Part shown: one piece after another, positions 1 to 7,384 of the stretch
Position numbering within the stretch: position 1 is the stretch's first letter
Layout of the letters: each line of letters opens with the position of its first letter
NCBI GenBank assembly: GCA_002292185.1
Contig: DBBL01000199.1
Coordinates: 6,650-20,116, forward strand
Source of the DNA: Akkermansiaceae bacterium UBA985
GTDB lineage: Bacteria; Verrucomicrobiota; Verrucomicrobiia; Verrucomicrobiales; Akkermansiaceae
DNA length: 13,467 nt
Direction of reading: 5' to 3'
Made by a program: the position numbers and the translations under genes
The notes under the pieces: model-generated
Told to the model about the DNA's origin: nothing
Seen by the model: the letters and a program-made list of their open reading frames with translations, nothing else
Databases searched by the model: none

Positions 1-1362
1 GATTACATCAAGCCTGACGTCGGCTCTCGCGTGGAACTCACCATTGACTCGCATGTGCAGTGCTTGGTCGAAAACACCCTAAGACGTGTTGGCCGAGCTG
101 CGGCGGTAGTGATGGACCCTAACACTGGCGAAATCCTCGCGATGGCCTCCGTTCCCGATTTTACGCCAAGCTATTTTGTTCCCAGCATTGATCCCGATGC
201 TTGGAAAAACTACAACACCAACCAAGCCAACCCACTGGCCAATAAGGCCATTAATAACTTCACCCCAGGCTCTACCTTCAAACTCCCCACAGCGATTGCC
301 GCGGCCATACATGGACATGCTTATGATACAGAGTATTGCCCAGGTTATATTACCTACGGAGATATAAAAATCCACTGCTGGAAGCGTCTTGGCCATGGCC
401 AACTTAACCTTGAAGAGTCCATTCAGAGATCATGCAATTGCTACTTCATGCGAGTTGCCAACGAGATCGGCAGCACCAAGATGCTCGATACGTTTCAACT
501 TTTAGGGCTCGGCTCAAAAACGGGATTAGAACTCCCTTCCGAATCAGCTGGATTCATACCCGGTAGCCGCTACTGGCGCCAGGAATTACGCCCAGGAGCA
601 AAGGTAACACCCTCGATCACAGGCATGATGTCGATTGGCCAATCAGACAGCGCTGCATCACCATTACAACTTGCTGCCCTTGTTAGCGCCATCGCCAACA
701 ATGGCCGCTACTATAAGCCACGTATCATTAAGCGAGTCGTGCACCCCCACCAGGGCACCCTGTTACACAATCGACCCGTTCTTAAGACAAACCTCTTAAA
801 ACAAGGCGTCAAAGAAAAAGACCTGGAGCGTATCCGCCAAGGAATGTGGCTTGCCGCTAATGAGCTTGGGGGCACAGCCCGCAGTGCCTCGGTAAAAGAC
901 CGTGATGTATGCGCCAAAACAGGAACCGCACAAACCGTCGACAAAGGCATCAAATCGCATGATGCGTGGACTGTGGCCTTCGCCCCACACGAACAGCCTA
1001 AATATGTTGTGGTTGTCGCTGTTAAACGTGGTAGTAGTGGCGGCGCAGTGGCAGGACCACTCGTCCACCTCATTATGCGCGGGCTCTTTGCTAAAGATGA
1101 AGGGCTAGAATTGCCTCTCACTGAAATGAAAGAATACGCTGGAGACTTCATCGTTCGAGAGAAAATAGAACTACCCGATGAAGGCGATCTACTTGCCATT
1201 GCGTATGACGAAAGTGGTGAGACCGGCAATGAAATATCAGACGTTCCAATCGCAAGAGCTTATACTGTTCCAGAAAGCCCTCGTTTCGTTGAGCCGTCCA
1301 TCAGACAAGGCGCTGATGCAGAAGGCTCCATCGCCCCCAAAGCCATCGTCATCGAAGAATAA
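1..1362 (+). CDS. mrdA: Penicillin-binding protein 2, C-terminal part (transpeptidase), 5' end outside window
   Basis: This is the transpeptidase half of a class B penicillin-binding protein, which cross-links peptidoglycan stem peptides in the periplasm during cell elongation. The reading frame is open from base 1, so the gene starts upstream; an internal GTG at 31 is not the true start. The three active-site motifs are in order: STFK with the acylated serine at 271-273, SCN at 430-438, and KTGT at 916-927. The stretch around WKRLGHGQLNLEES resembles E. coli PBP2 more than FtsI, and the spacing from catalytic serine to KTG (215 residues) matches PBP2. From that alignment about 240 N-terminal residues are missing. 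The protein runs about 60 residues beyond the usual PBP2 end, as a Glu/Asp-rich tail after roughly base 1090. RNase G follows 69 bp later on the same strand. PBP2 rather than PBP3/SpoVD is likely but not proven without the N-terminus. Confidence 0.9.
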   Translation, partial: DYIKPDVGSRVELTIDSHVQCLVENTLRRVGRAAAVVMDPNTGEILAMASVPDFTPSYFVPSIDPDAWKNYNTNQANPLANKAINNFTPGSTFKLPTAIAAAIHGHAYDTEYCPGYITYGDIKIHCWKRLGHGQLNLEESIQRSCNCYFMRVANEIGSTKMLDTFQLLGLGSKTGLELPSESAGFIPGSRYWRQELRPGAKVTPSITGMMSIGQSDSAASPLQLAALVSAIANNGRYYKPRIIKRVVHPHQGTLLHNRPVLKTNLLKQGVKEKDLERIRQGMWLAANELGGTARSASVKDRDVCAKTGTAQTVDKGIKSHDAWTVAFAPHEQPKYVVVVAVKRGSSGGAVAGPLVHLIMRGLFAKDEGLELPLTEMKEYAGDFIVREKIELPDEGDLLAIAYDESGETGNEISDVPIARAYTVPESPRFVEPSIRQGADAEGSIAPKAIVIEE

Positions 1363-1431
1363 ACAACTTAGTATCTACCATTACACATAGAAAATCTCAA
1401 AACACTCATTAACCATTACCCAAATATTATT

Positions 1432-3018
1432 ATGATTAAACGTATTAAAAGCGCTCTCGGAATTGGTGCATCATCACCAACCGAAGGAGCATCACTCATT
1501 ATCAATTCAGAAAAGCTTGAACGCCGTGTCGCCCTCGTTGAGGACGGCTCTCTTGAGGAATACAACCTCGAGCGTGAAGGCGACCTCAATATTGTTGGCG
1601 GCATATTCAAAGGCACCGTCAAAAATATCGAACCTGGTCTCAAAGCCATGTTTGTCGATATCGGACTGGATAAAAACGCATTCCTGCATTTCTGGGATGC
1701 TATTCCCGCGGCTCTCGATACTGGCCTCGAGGAAATTCAACGAGCCGGCAAAAAGAAAAAGAAGCCAAAACGCATCAGCTCAAAAGACATTCCTAGTATC
1801 TACCCACAAGGATCTGAAATTATGATCCAGGTATCTAAAGGGCCTATCGGCAACAAAGGCCCCCGTGTTACCACCAACATTTCCCTCGCTGGACGTTATC
1901 TTGTTCTCACCCCTTATTCAGACCAATTTGGCATTTCGCGTAAAGTGGATGACCCCAAAGAGCGTCAGCGTCTTCGCCACATCATGCAGAAACTTCAAGT
2001 TCCCGAAGGCATGGGTATCATCATGCGCACCGTTGCCACAGGCCAGCGTGCGCGCCACTTTGTCAGAGATTTAGCAATCCTCCTTGAGCAATGGTATGCC
2101 GTTGAAGACAAGCGTGACAGCACCCCTGCTCCTGTCTGTGTCTATCGTGAGCCTGATCTAATCGAACGAAGCGTGCGAAGCTTCCTTACTGACAATGTCG
2201 GGCAGGTCATCTGCGACAATGAAGACACTACCAATGAAATGCGTGAGATCGCAGGACGCATTTCTCGCAGGGCCAAACGCCGCATTCAATATCTGCCTTC
2301 TCGTCAGTCTGTTTTCGAGAAAATTGGCATCCAAAAACAAATCGATGAGGCCTTCTCACGCCAAGTATGGCTCAAATGCGGTGGCTATTTGGTCATTGAT
2401 GAAACCGAGGCCATGATCACTGTCGATGTCAACACAGGTCGAAATAGAGGCTCTAAGGATGTCGATAAAATGCTCATGGAAACCAACGTTGAAGCCGCTG
2501 AAGAAGTGGCAAGGCAACTCAGGTTACGTAACATCGGCGGCCTCGTGGTTGTCGACTTCATCGATATGCGCCATCGACGTGATCAACAGGCCGTCTATCG
2601 CGCAATGAAAGAGCGCCTTAAGCGTGACAAAGCCAAGACCCAAGTCCTTCAGATTTCTTCTATCGGGCTCATGGAAATGACCCGTCAGCGCCTCAATGAG
2701 TCACTCCGCGATAGCCTCCTCGAACCATGCCCGTATTGTGAAGGCCGCGGCCGGGTAAAAACACCCATGACAATGAGTGTCGAGGTGCAGCGCGCACTCA
2801 ATACAGTCATCCAACGTGGTGAGGGCAAACTCGGCGACCTCGTCATTGTGGTTAATACCGAAGTCCTTAACCGCTTTAAAAATGAAGATTCCAACCTCTT
2901 TGTCGAACTCGAGCGCTCCCACAGCGGCCGTCTCACGTTCCGCACTGACCCTGCTCTGCATCGCGAACGCTTCGCCATCATCGAGGCCGAAACAGAAAAA
3001 AACCTGCATCAAGCATAG
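1432..3018 (+). CDS. rng: Ribonuclease G / RNase E catalytic-domain protein
   Basis: This 528-residue protein is an RNase E/G family endoribonuclease, which cuts single-stranded AU-rich RNA from a 5' monophosphate end and acts in rRNA processing and mRNA decay. The S1 RNA-binding domain lies at about residues 50-155. The DNase I-like catalytic domain carries the two metal-binding aspartates D332 (in VDVNTG) and D375 (in VVDFIDM), 43 residues apart as in E. coli RNase E D303/D346. The zinc-link CPYC is at C433/C436, also at the family spacing. The protein ends soon after the small domain and has no long disordered scaffold, so RNase G or a short RNase E fits best. A lysine-rich stretch, KKKKKPKR at residues 107-114, interrupts the S1 domain. 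The ATG at 1432 has no Shine-Dalgarno motif; the upstream bases are A/T-rich. Lying beside mrdA, it recalls the E. coli mreBCD-rng neighbourhood. Confidence 0.93.
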   Translation: MIKRIKSALGIGASSPTEGASLIINSEKLERRVALVEDGSLEEYNLEREGDLNIVGGIFKGTVKNIEPGLKAMFVDIGLDKNAFLHFWDAIPAALDTGLEEIQRAGKKKKKPKRISSKDIPSIYPQGSEIMIQVSKGPIGNKGPRVTTNISLAGRYLVLTPYSDQFGISRKVDDPKERQRLRHIMQKLQVPEGMGIIMRTVATGQRARHFVRDLAILLEQWYAVEDKRDSTPAPVCVYREPDLIERSVRSFLTDNVGQVICDNEDTTNEMREIAGRISRRAKRRIQYLPSRQSVFEKIGIQKQIDEAFSRQVWLKCGGYLVIDETEAMITVDVNTGRNRGSKDVDKMLMETNVEAAEEVARQLRLRNIGGLVVVDFIDMRHRRDQQAVYRAMKERLKRDKAKTQVLQISSIGLMEMTRQRLNESLRDSLLEPCPYCEGRGRVKTPMTMSVEVQRALNTVIQRGEGKLGDLVIVVNTEVLNRFKNEDSNLFVELERSHSGRLTFRTDPALHRERFAIIEAETEKNLHQA

Positions 3019-3035
3019 ACGAGCTAACGCACCCA

Positions 3036-3362
3036 ATGCCCGAGAGCAAAACGATTGAAATCGACGAAGTTGTCACCCCTGAAAAATCCGCGGGTGATGG
3101 CTTGGACGATGGACCTGTATTTGACGACGACCAAGCCTTCACTGGCAACGATCCGTTCGCCGATTTTCAAAAGGCTCTGCCTTGGAAAGCCCGCATCACC
3201 CTCAAGCTCACCCAGTGGTTCATGCTCCTGCGCAGCAAGAGCTGGGGTAAATTCGTCATCGTACCAATCATCATCCTAGGAGTGCTTCTTGTCATCCCCC
3301 TCGGCCTGATCGCCATCTTAGTGCTGATCATCCGCTCGATATTCTCTTCACGTCGTTATTAA
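3036..3362 (+). CDS. Small acidic membrane protein of unknown function
   Basis: I do not recognise this 108-residue protein. The first 45 residues are strongly acidic and look disordered, rich in Asp and Glu. A basic amphipathic stretch follows (about residues 47-72), then a long hydrophobic run at about 73-99 with a central proline, which could be one long or two short membrane helices in a hairpin, and a short basic end (SSRRY). By the positive-inside rule both flanks of the hydrophobic run are basic, which favours a hairpin with both ends in the cytoplasm. It begins 17 bp after rng and is probably co-transcribed with it. It could be a membrane tether or partner for RNase G, but that is only a guess from position. 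No Shine-Dalgarno motif precedes the ATG. Confidence 0.7.
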   Translation: MPESKTIEIDEVVTPEKSAGDGLDDGPVFDDDQAFTGNDPFADFQKALPWKARITLKLTQWFMLLRSKSWGKFVIVPIIILGVLLVIPLGLIAILVLIIRSIFSSRRY

Positions 3363-3427
3363 CCAGACAGGCAACGAATTGGGGAATCCACCTTAGATGA
3401 TCACTTAGAAAAAACTCGAGCTTGCCT

Positions 3428-4108
3428 ATGTTTACCACTTTATCCGTGCCCCTTTTATTCGGGATATTCGCGGTGATTTTCATTGCGGCAATCATCTACC
3501 ACACGATTTCTGAGCGCAAACGCCAGACTGCCTTGCAGCAGCTCGCTGCCTCACTTAATTTCAGGTTCTCGGCCCATGAAGACCGCGGGATCGCCAAACG
3601 TTTTCATTTCCTTGAGCATTTTGGCATGGGAAGTAATCGTTATGCTCAACACATCTTCACAGGCGAGAGCGGCGGAGAGGCAGTGAGTTTTTTTGAGTAT
3701 CATTACCAAACAAGCTCAAGTGACAGTGATGGCAATTCAAAAACTCAGCATCATTATTTCAGCGTCTTCACTCTCTCCATGCCCCGGAGCTTTCCTGAGC
3801 TCGTCATCAAGCCGGAAGGTTTTTTTGCCAAACTGACACAGGCCTTTGGCTTTGATGACATTGATTTCGAGTCCCTTGAATTTTCCAAACGCTACCAGGT
3901 GGAATCAAGGGACAAAAAATTTGCTTATGATTTTTGCAATGCACGAATGATTGACTATCTTCTTAACAAGCAAAACCTTGTGATTGAAGTAGAGCGCCAC
4001 ACTCTGGCACTAACTTACCGCGGTAAATTATCTGCTCACACATCTCTGGGGCGTCTCCGTCAGCTGCAACAAATTCGTTCCCTTATTCCATCTCACCTCT
4101 TCACCTAA
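3428..4108 (+). CDS. Uncharacterised membrane-anchored protein upstream of LemA
   Basis: This protein of 226 residues has an N-terminal membrane helix at about residues 3-27, then a basic stretch (SERKRQ) and a soluble domain of about 190 residues. I cannot give it a family name. Its pattern matches, from memory, a widespread uncharacterised family: a beta-strand segment around FFEYHYQT followed by a polar serine loop, an LVIKPEGFF strand, then FGFDDIDFES and KRYQVESRDKKFAYDF. The ATG at 3428 is used here; a TTG two codons earlier (3422) is also in frame. Neither has a clear ribosome binding site. The stop codon is only 2 bp before the lemA start, so the two genes are very likely translated from one message and may work together at the inner membrane. 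The function is unknown. Confidence 0.8.
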   Translation: MFTTLSVPLLFGIFAVIFIAAIIYHTISERKRQTALQQLAASLNFRFSAHEDRGIAKRFHFLEHFGMGSNRYAQHIFTGESGGEAVSFFEYHYQTSSSDSDGNSKTQHHYFSVFTLSMPRSFPELVIKPEGFFAKLTQAFGFDDIDFESLEFSKRYQVESRDKKFAYDFCNARMIDYLLNKQNLVIEVERHTLALTYRGKLSAHTSLGRLRQLQQIRSLIPSHLFT

Positions 4109-4110
4109 AC

Positions 4111-4698
4111 ATGACACCCATTATCATTCTTGTTGTCATCGTCGGTATGCCTCTGGTCTATGTGACCGCAACCTACAATGCCTTGGTGACGATCCGCAAT
4201 CACATCCGTGATGCATGGGCAAACATCGATACAGAGCTCAAGCGGCGCTACGACCTGATCCCCAATCTGGTCTCTGTCACCAAGGCATACGCCAAGCACG
4301 AACGGGAGCTACTGGAGTCCGTGATTGCCCAGCGCAATCTCTGCAAGGCAAACAATGGTTCTCCTGCCAAGCAGGCAGCCTCGGAGCAAGAGCTCATCTC
4401 CGGGATAAAAAGCCTTTTTGCCTTGTCCGAGGCCTACCCTGAGCTGAAAGCTGACCAGGCTTTCCTCAAACTGCAAAAAGAGCTTACTCATACAGAAGAC
4501 CGTCTGCAATCCGCCCGACGTTTTTACAACGGCAACGTTCGTGATTACAGGAACAAGAGCCAGACCTTTCCAAGTAATCTCGTGGCAGGAGCGTTTAACT
4601 TCCCACCCGATGCTGTCGAATTTTTTGAAATAGAATCATTGGAGCGTGCACCGGTGCAGGTTGAATTACGTGCCCCTTCAAAAAGCAACACTCCCTGA
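4111..4698 (+). CDS. lemA: LemA family protein
   Basis: This 195-residue protein belongs to the LemA family, which is broadly distributed and forms an N-terminally anchored helical bundle; its cellular role is poorly defined. An N-terminal membrane helix covers about residues 3-21. The family core follows: AWANIDTELKRRYDLIPNLV at residues 35-54, then the helix with the YAKHERELLESV pattern, and the C-terminal RRFYNGNVRDYR segment (about 136-147), which is typical of LemA. The length is normal for the family. The start ATG lies 2 bp after the stop of the upstream membrane-anchored gene, so translational coupling is likely. Many LemA genes sit next to TPM-domain or M48 protease genes; neither is present here, and the partner instead is the uncharacterised protein upstream. 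The call is secure, the function is not. Confidence 0.93.
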   Translation: MTPIIILVVIVGMPLVYVTATYNALVTIRNHIRDAWANIDTELKRRYDLIPNLVSVTKAYAKHERELLESVIAQRNLCKANNGSPAKQAASEQELISGIKSLFALSEAYPELKADQAFLKLQKELTHTEDRLQSARRFYNGNVRDYRNKSQTFPSNLVAGAFNFPPDAVEFFEIESLERAPVQVELRAPSKSNTP

Positions 4699-4784
4699 GT
4701 GCAACTTTGTCGGCCAGCACACTGTGTTCCCGCTTGACTTCATCCACTTATGATGGAGTTTTGCGTAGAATTTTTTATTCAACT

Positions 4785-5669
4785 ATGCGCTTCTTCATCC
4801 TTCCCCAGTTACTCGCCCTCATAAGCTTGGTGTCCTGTGCGCAAACACCTCTGGGAATCCATACCTCCCGGCTGACGACACCAGTAGCGACGCCTGCTGT
4901 TAAAGTTGGAACAATCCCTCGTTCGCCCGCCCCCACTATAGGAGCCCCCAGAGCGATCGTAGTTGATTATGCCAGCGGGCGGGTCCTGTATGAGAAAAAT
5001 GCCCGTGAACGCTGTGCGGTTGCCAGCACACAAAAACTCATGACCGCGCTCTGCGTCTTGGACCACGGCAACCTCACCCATAAGTTCACCATTCAGAAAA
5101 GTGACACCTGGGTCGTTCCCACCAAGCTGGGCATTCTTCCCGGGGAAGTCTATTCACGACGCACGCTACTCGGAGCCCTGCTGGTCAAGAGCGGCAACGA
5201 TGTAGCCCGTGCTTTAGCGAGAAGTGTTGCAGGTAGTGAAACTAACTTTTCAAAAGTCATGAATCAAAAAGCTCTCAGCCTTGGCATGCGAGACTCGAGT
5301 TTCATGAATCCACACGGACTCACAGCCAACGGGCAGTATTCTACAGCTCGTGACATGGCCATCTGTGGACGCGCCGCATTTAGCAGCTCCACCCTGCGTG
5401 GCATCATGGACACCGAGACCTATACTTTTCGCTATGCTAATGGCCGCTCAAAGCGGCTAGACAACACCAACAAGATCCTCAAAAAAGTGGACTATTGCAA
5501 CGGCATGAAAACCGGCACCACACGAGCCTCGGGCCGCTGCCTCGTATCTAGCGGCACCCTCAATGGTCGAACTGCCATCGTCGTCATCCTTGGTGCAACA
5601 TCCAGAAATGTCTGGTCTGACTCTGAAAAACTACTCCGTTGGGCACTGGAGCGGTCTCAGGCTGATTAA
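4785..5669 (+). CDS. D-alanyl-D-alanine carboxypeptidase, S11 family, predicted lipoprotein
   Basis: This is a serine DD-carboxypeptidase of peptidase family S11 (PBP5/6/DacF type), which removes the terminal D-Ala from peptidoglycan pentapeptides and so limits cross-linking. Counting from the ATG at 4785, the motifs are STQK with the catalytic serine at 81 and lysine at 84, SGN at 136-138, and KTGT at 242-245. The N-terminus is a short signal sequence ending in a lipobox, LVSC, with the lipidated cysteine predicted at 18. The frame stays open upstream to a TTG at 4707, but starting there would bury the signal peptide, so 4785 is preferred. At 294 residues it stops right after the catalytic domain: the C-terminal beta domain and amphipathic membrane anchor of PBP5 are absent, and lipid anchoring probably replaces them. 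It lies 86 bp after lemA. D-Ala-D-Ala endopeptidase activity (PBP7-like) is the main alternative. Confidence 0.9.
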   Translation: MRFFILPQLLALISLVSCAQTPLGIHTSRLTTPVATPAVKVGTIPRSPAPTIGAPRAIVVDYASGRVLYEKNARERCAVASTQKLMTALCVLDHGNLTHKFTIQKSDTWVVPTKLGILPGEVYSRRTLLGALLVKSGNDVARALARSVAGSETNFSKVMNQKALSLGMRDSSFMNPHGLTANGQYSTARDMAICGRAAFSSSTLRGIMDTETYTFRYANGRSKRLDNTNKILKKVDYCNGMKTGTTRASGRCLVSSGTLNGRTAIVVILGATSRNVWSDSEKLLRWALERSQAD

Positions 5670-5711
5670 TTCTCTGGCATCTTGTCAGCAGTCATTATTA
5701 ACTTTCCTCAT

Positions 5712-6824
5712 ATGCGACTTCCGGAGGATGAACTTGCAGCTCTCAAGAGTGCATCACTTTTACGACACATTCCAGATGCTAACTCATCGTTAAAAAATTT
5801 CTCATCCAACGACTACCTTGGTCTTTCTCAGCACCCTGAGATTAAACAGGTATATCAAGAAGCGATTGAGAAATACGGTGCTGGCTCAACTGCCTCACGC
5901 CTTATATGCGGCACAATGGAACCGCACCGGAACTTGGAAGAAACGATAGCAACCGCCAAAGGCACGGAGGCGGCACTTACCTTTTCTACAGGATACGCGA
6001 CATCAGTTGGCGCCATCACATCCTTACTCGGTAAAGGTGATGTCGTCATTCTCGACAAACTCTGCCACGCAAGTTTGATTGACGGGGCCCGTATGAGTGG
6101 AGCTACTCTACGTGTTTTTCCTCACAACCACTTAGAAAAACTTGAATCACTTCTGCAATCATCAACCAAGAAGGCGGACGCAAATAGCCGCATCCTCGTC
6201 ATTACAGAATCCATTTTCAGCATGGACGGTGACGCGGCACCGCTTGAAGAAATAAGTCGGCTCACTAAACAGTATGGCTGTCTCTTGATGGTCGATGAAG
6301 CACACGCCCTTGGACTTATTGGCCCTACTGGTATGGGGCTCGCTGAGGAGCTCGGCATCCAGGATCAAATCGATTTCCATATGGGAACACTGGGCAAGGC
6401 GGCCGGTGTGGCTGGCGGCTATCTGGCAACCTCTCGTGTATGGGCTGAGCTCATGATTAACCGAGCGCGGTCTTTCATCTACTCAACAGCCCCGCCACCA
6501 GCCCAAGCCGCAGCCGCTGCTCAGGCCCTGAGAATCATTCAGAACGAGCAAGGTCAACAGCTGCGGACACAGCTATGGAACAACATCGATACTTTCAGAG
6601 CGGCATCGGATATGACGAGTCATTGCCAGTCTGCGATTGTTCCTTGGATGGTTGGCGATTCCGACGAGGCTCTCAAGCTCTCCTCACAATTGCGTGACAA
6701 GGGGTTCCTTGTGCCGGCAATCCGCTACCCCACTGTCCCCCGCCAAACTGCCCGTCTACGCATCACCATGAGTAGCTGCCACGATACGGAATCTATTCGG
6801 GCATTAGCCAACTGCCTGCGGTAG
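5712..6824 (+). CDS. bioF: 8-amino-7-oxononanoate synthase (biotin synthesis)
   Basis: BioF is a PLP-dependent fold-type I enzyme that condenses pimeloyl-ACP (or CoA) with L-alanine, releasing CO2, in the first committed step of the biotin rings. From the ATG at 5712 the protein has 370 residues. Visible hallmarks are NFSSNDYLGLS (29-39), the HASLIDGARMSGA segment that contacts substrate, SMDGDAAPLEE, the PLP-ring aspartate in VDEAHALG (D195), the Schiff-base lysine in TLGKA (K229), and IYSTAPPPAQ, all aligning closely with E. coli BioF. A TTG at 5682 would add ten residues; the ATG start gives an N-terminal helix (LPEDELAALKSASLLR) like that of the family. The other members of this enzyme group (2-amino-3-ketobutyrate CoA ligase, ALA synthase) are less similar by motif. 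No other biotin gene lies in the window. It is convergent with rpmB. Confidence 0.9.
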   Translation: MRLPEDELAALKSASLLRHIPDANSSLKNFSSNDYLGLSQHPEIKQVYQEAIEKYGAGSTASRLICGTMEPHRNLEETIATAKGTEAALTFSTGYATSVGAITSLLGKGDVVILDKLCHASLIDGARMSGATLRVFPHNHLEKLESLLQSSTKKADANSRILVITESIFSMDGDAAPLEEISRLTKQYGCLLMVDEAHALGLIGPTGMGLAEELGIQDQIDFHMGTLGKAAGVAGGYLATSRVWAELMINRARSFIYSTAPPPAQAAAAAQALRIIQNEQGQQLRTQLWNNIDTFRAASDMTSHCQSAIVPWMVGDSDEALKLSSQLRDKGFLVPAIRYPTVPRQTARLRITMSSCHDTESIRALANCLR

Positions 6825-6836
6825 AGGTGCGCTCAA

Positions 6837-6870
6837 GGTAACTACGGAGGGTAACTACACTGGATAACTG
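6837..6870. repeat. Short imperfect tandem repeat after bioF
   Basis: GGTAACTAC occurs at 6837-6845 and again, exactly, at 6850-6858; a diverged third copy, GGATAACTG, is at 6862-6870. The period is 12-13 bp. It lies between the convergent bioF and rpmB genes. No function is evident and it may be chance duplication. Confidence 0.5.
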
Positions 6871-6879
6871 CTCCGCACG

Positions 6880-6905
6880 AAAAAACGGTGACCCTTAGGC
6901 CACCG
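6880..6905 (-). terminator. Intrinsic terminator of rpmB
   Basis: Read on the minus strand, a hairpin with stem CGGTG/CACCG (6886-6890 with 6901-6905), one A-C mismatch, two more G-C pairs and a four-base loop is followed at once by a run of six U (6885-6880). It lies about 30 bp after the rpmB stop. The plus strand lacks a T-run, so it is unlikely to stop bioF transcription. Confidence 0.75.
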
Positions 6906-6920
6906 CTTCTGAAAATTACA

Positions 6921-6940
6921 CTAAATGGCTAGTCATTTAG
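6921..6940. repeat. Perfect inverted repeat over the rpmB stop codon
   Basis: CTAAATG (6921-6927) and CATTTAG (6934-6940) are perfect reverse complements with a six-base loop. The right arm contains the rpmB stop codon (6937-6939). In the rpmB message this would form an A/U-rich hairpin just before the terminator hairpin, perhaps protecting the 3' end. Confidence 0.55.
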
Positions 6941-7200
6941 ATTAGGCCCGCCTTCTTGAGTGTAGCGTAGGCTCCATTTTTATTGATGGTCTTGATTGCC
7001 TTGGCACTCAGCTTCAATTTGACGTGGCGATCGAGCTCAGGAATATAGATACGCTTGGTGTGTAAGTTCGGAGAAACACTACGCTTAACTACTTTTGTTA
7101 CGTGACGACCGATTCCACCTTTTTTCTTGGCGAGACCTGAACGGTGAACTCTACCACCGATACGGACACGGGAACCTCTGATGCTACATACTCTGGCCAT
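6937..7200 (-). CDS. rpmB: 50S ribosomal protein L28
   Basis: L28 is a small basic protein of the large ribosomal subunit. The 87-residue product begins MARVCSIRGS, as L28 does (compare MSRVCQVTGK in E. coli), and carries the family signature SPNLHTKRIYIPE at residues 43-55 and KLKLSAKAIKTINKNG in the second half. Only one cysteine is present, so the two CxxC pairs that bind zinc in some L28 proteins are absent. The length is slightly above the usual 63-80 residues because of extra residues between the N-terminal part and SPNLH. No rpmG (L33) neighbour is present; the gene appears to be transcribed alone from the 7201-7384 gap and ends in an intrinsic terminator. No Shine-Dalgarno motif is visible before the ATG. 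Confidence 0.95.
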   Translation of the reverse strand: MARVCSIRGSRVRIGGRVHRSGLAKKKGGIGRHVTKVVKRSVSPNLHTKRIYIPELDRHVKLKLSAKAIKTINKNGAYATLKKAGLI

Positions 7201-7299
7201 TTTTCTGAATTGATTTAAAATTGGGACTCGCTTCGGGAGTTAAACTCACTGAAGAGTTGTGATCCACGTATCGAATGAAGCGTGTGATACGGGCGGGGA

Positions 7300-7327
7300 G
7301 AGATACACTCCGCTAGCCGGCAGTCAA
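7300..7327 (-). promoter_or_regulatory. Possible sigma70-type promoter for rpmB
   Basis: On the minus strand TTGACT (7327-7322) and TATCTC (7305-7300) are 16 bp apart. The -35 box matches consensus at five of six positions, the -10 box at only three. Transcription would start near 7293 and give a leader of about 90 nt, containing two short hairpins (ACTC/GAGT and AACTC/GAGTT arms, 7225-7257). Weak -10 box, so tentative. Confidence 0.35.
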
Positions 7328-7384
7328 GGGAATTTGCGTGATTTCATAGAAATTATTGCACTTCCACCGCGTTTTAATGTTTAT

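Noticed and set aside
711..1229. Long minus-strand open frame inside mrdA
   Set aside because: It lies antisense to the conserved transpeptidase coding sequence and its Ser/Arg/Pro-rich product has no family features; it is a shadow frame.
4734..4771. TTGACT with TATGAT or TAGAAT before the carboxypeptidase gene as a promoter
   Set aside because: The spacings are 9 and 26 bp, outside the workable range.
5682..5711. TTG start for bioF
   Set aside because: Possible, but the ten added residues match nothing in the family and the ATG at 5712 gives a normal N-terminal helix.
7201..7384. tRNA or small RNA gene in the gap upstream of rpmB
   Set aside because: No cloverleaf arms, T-loop motif or terminator could be assembled on either strand.
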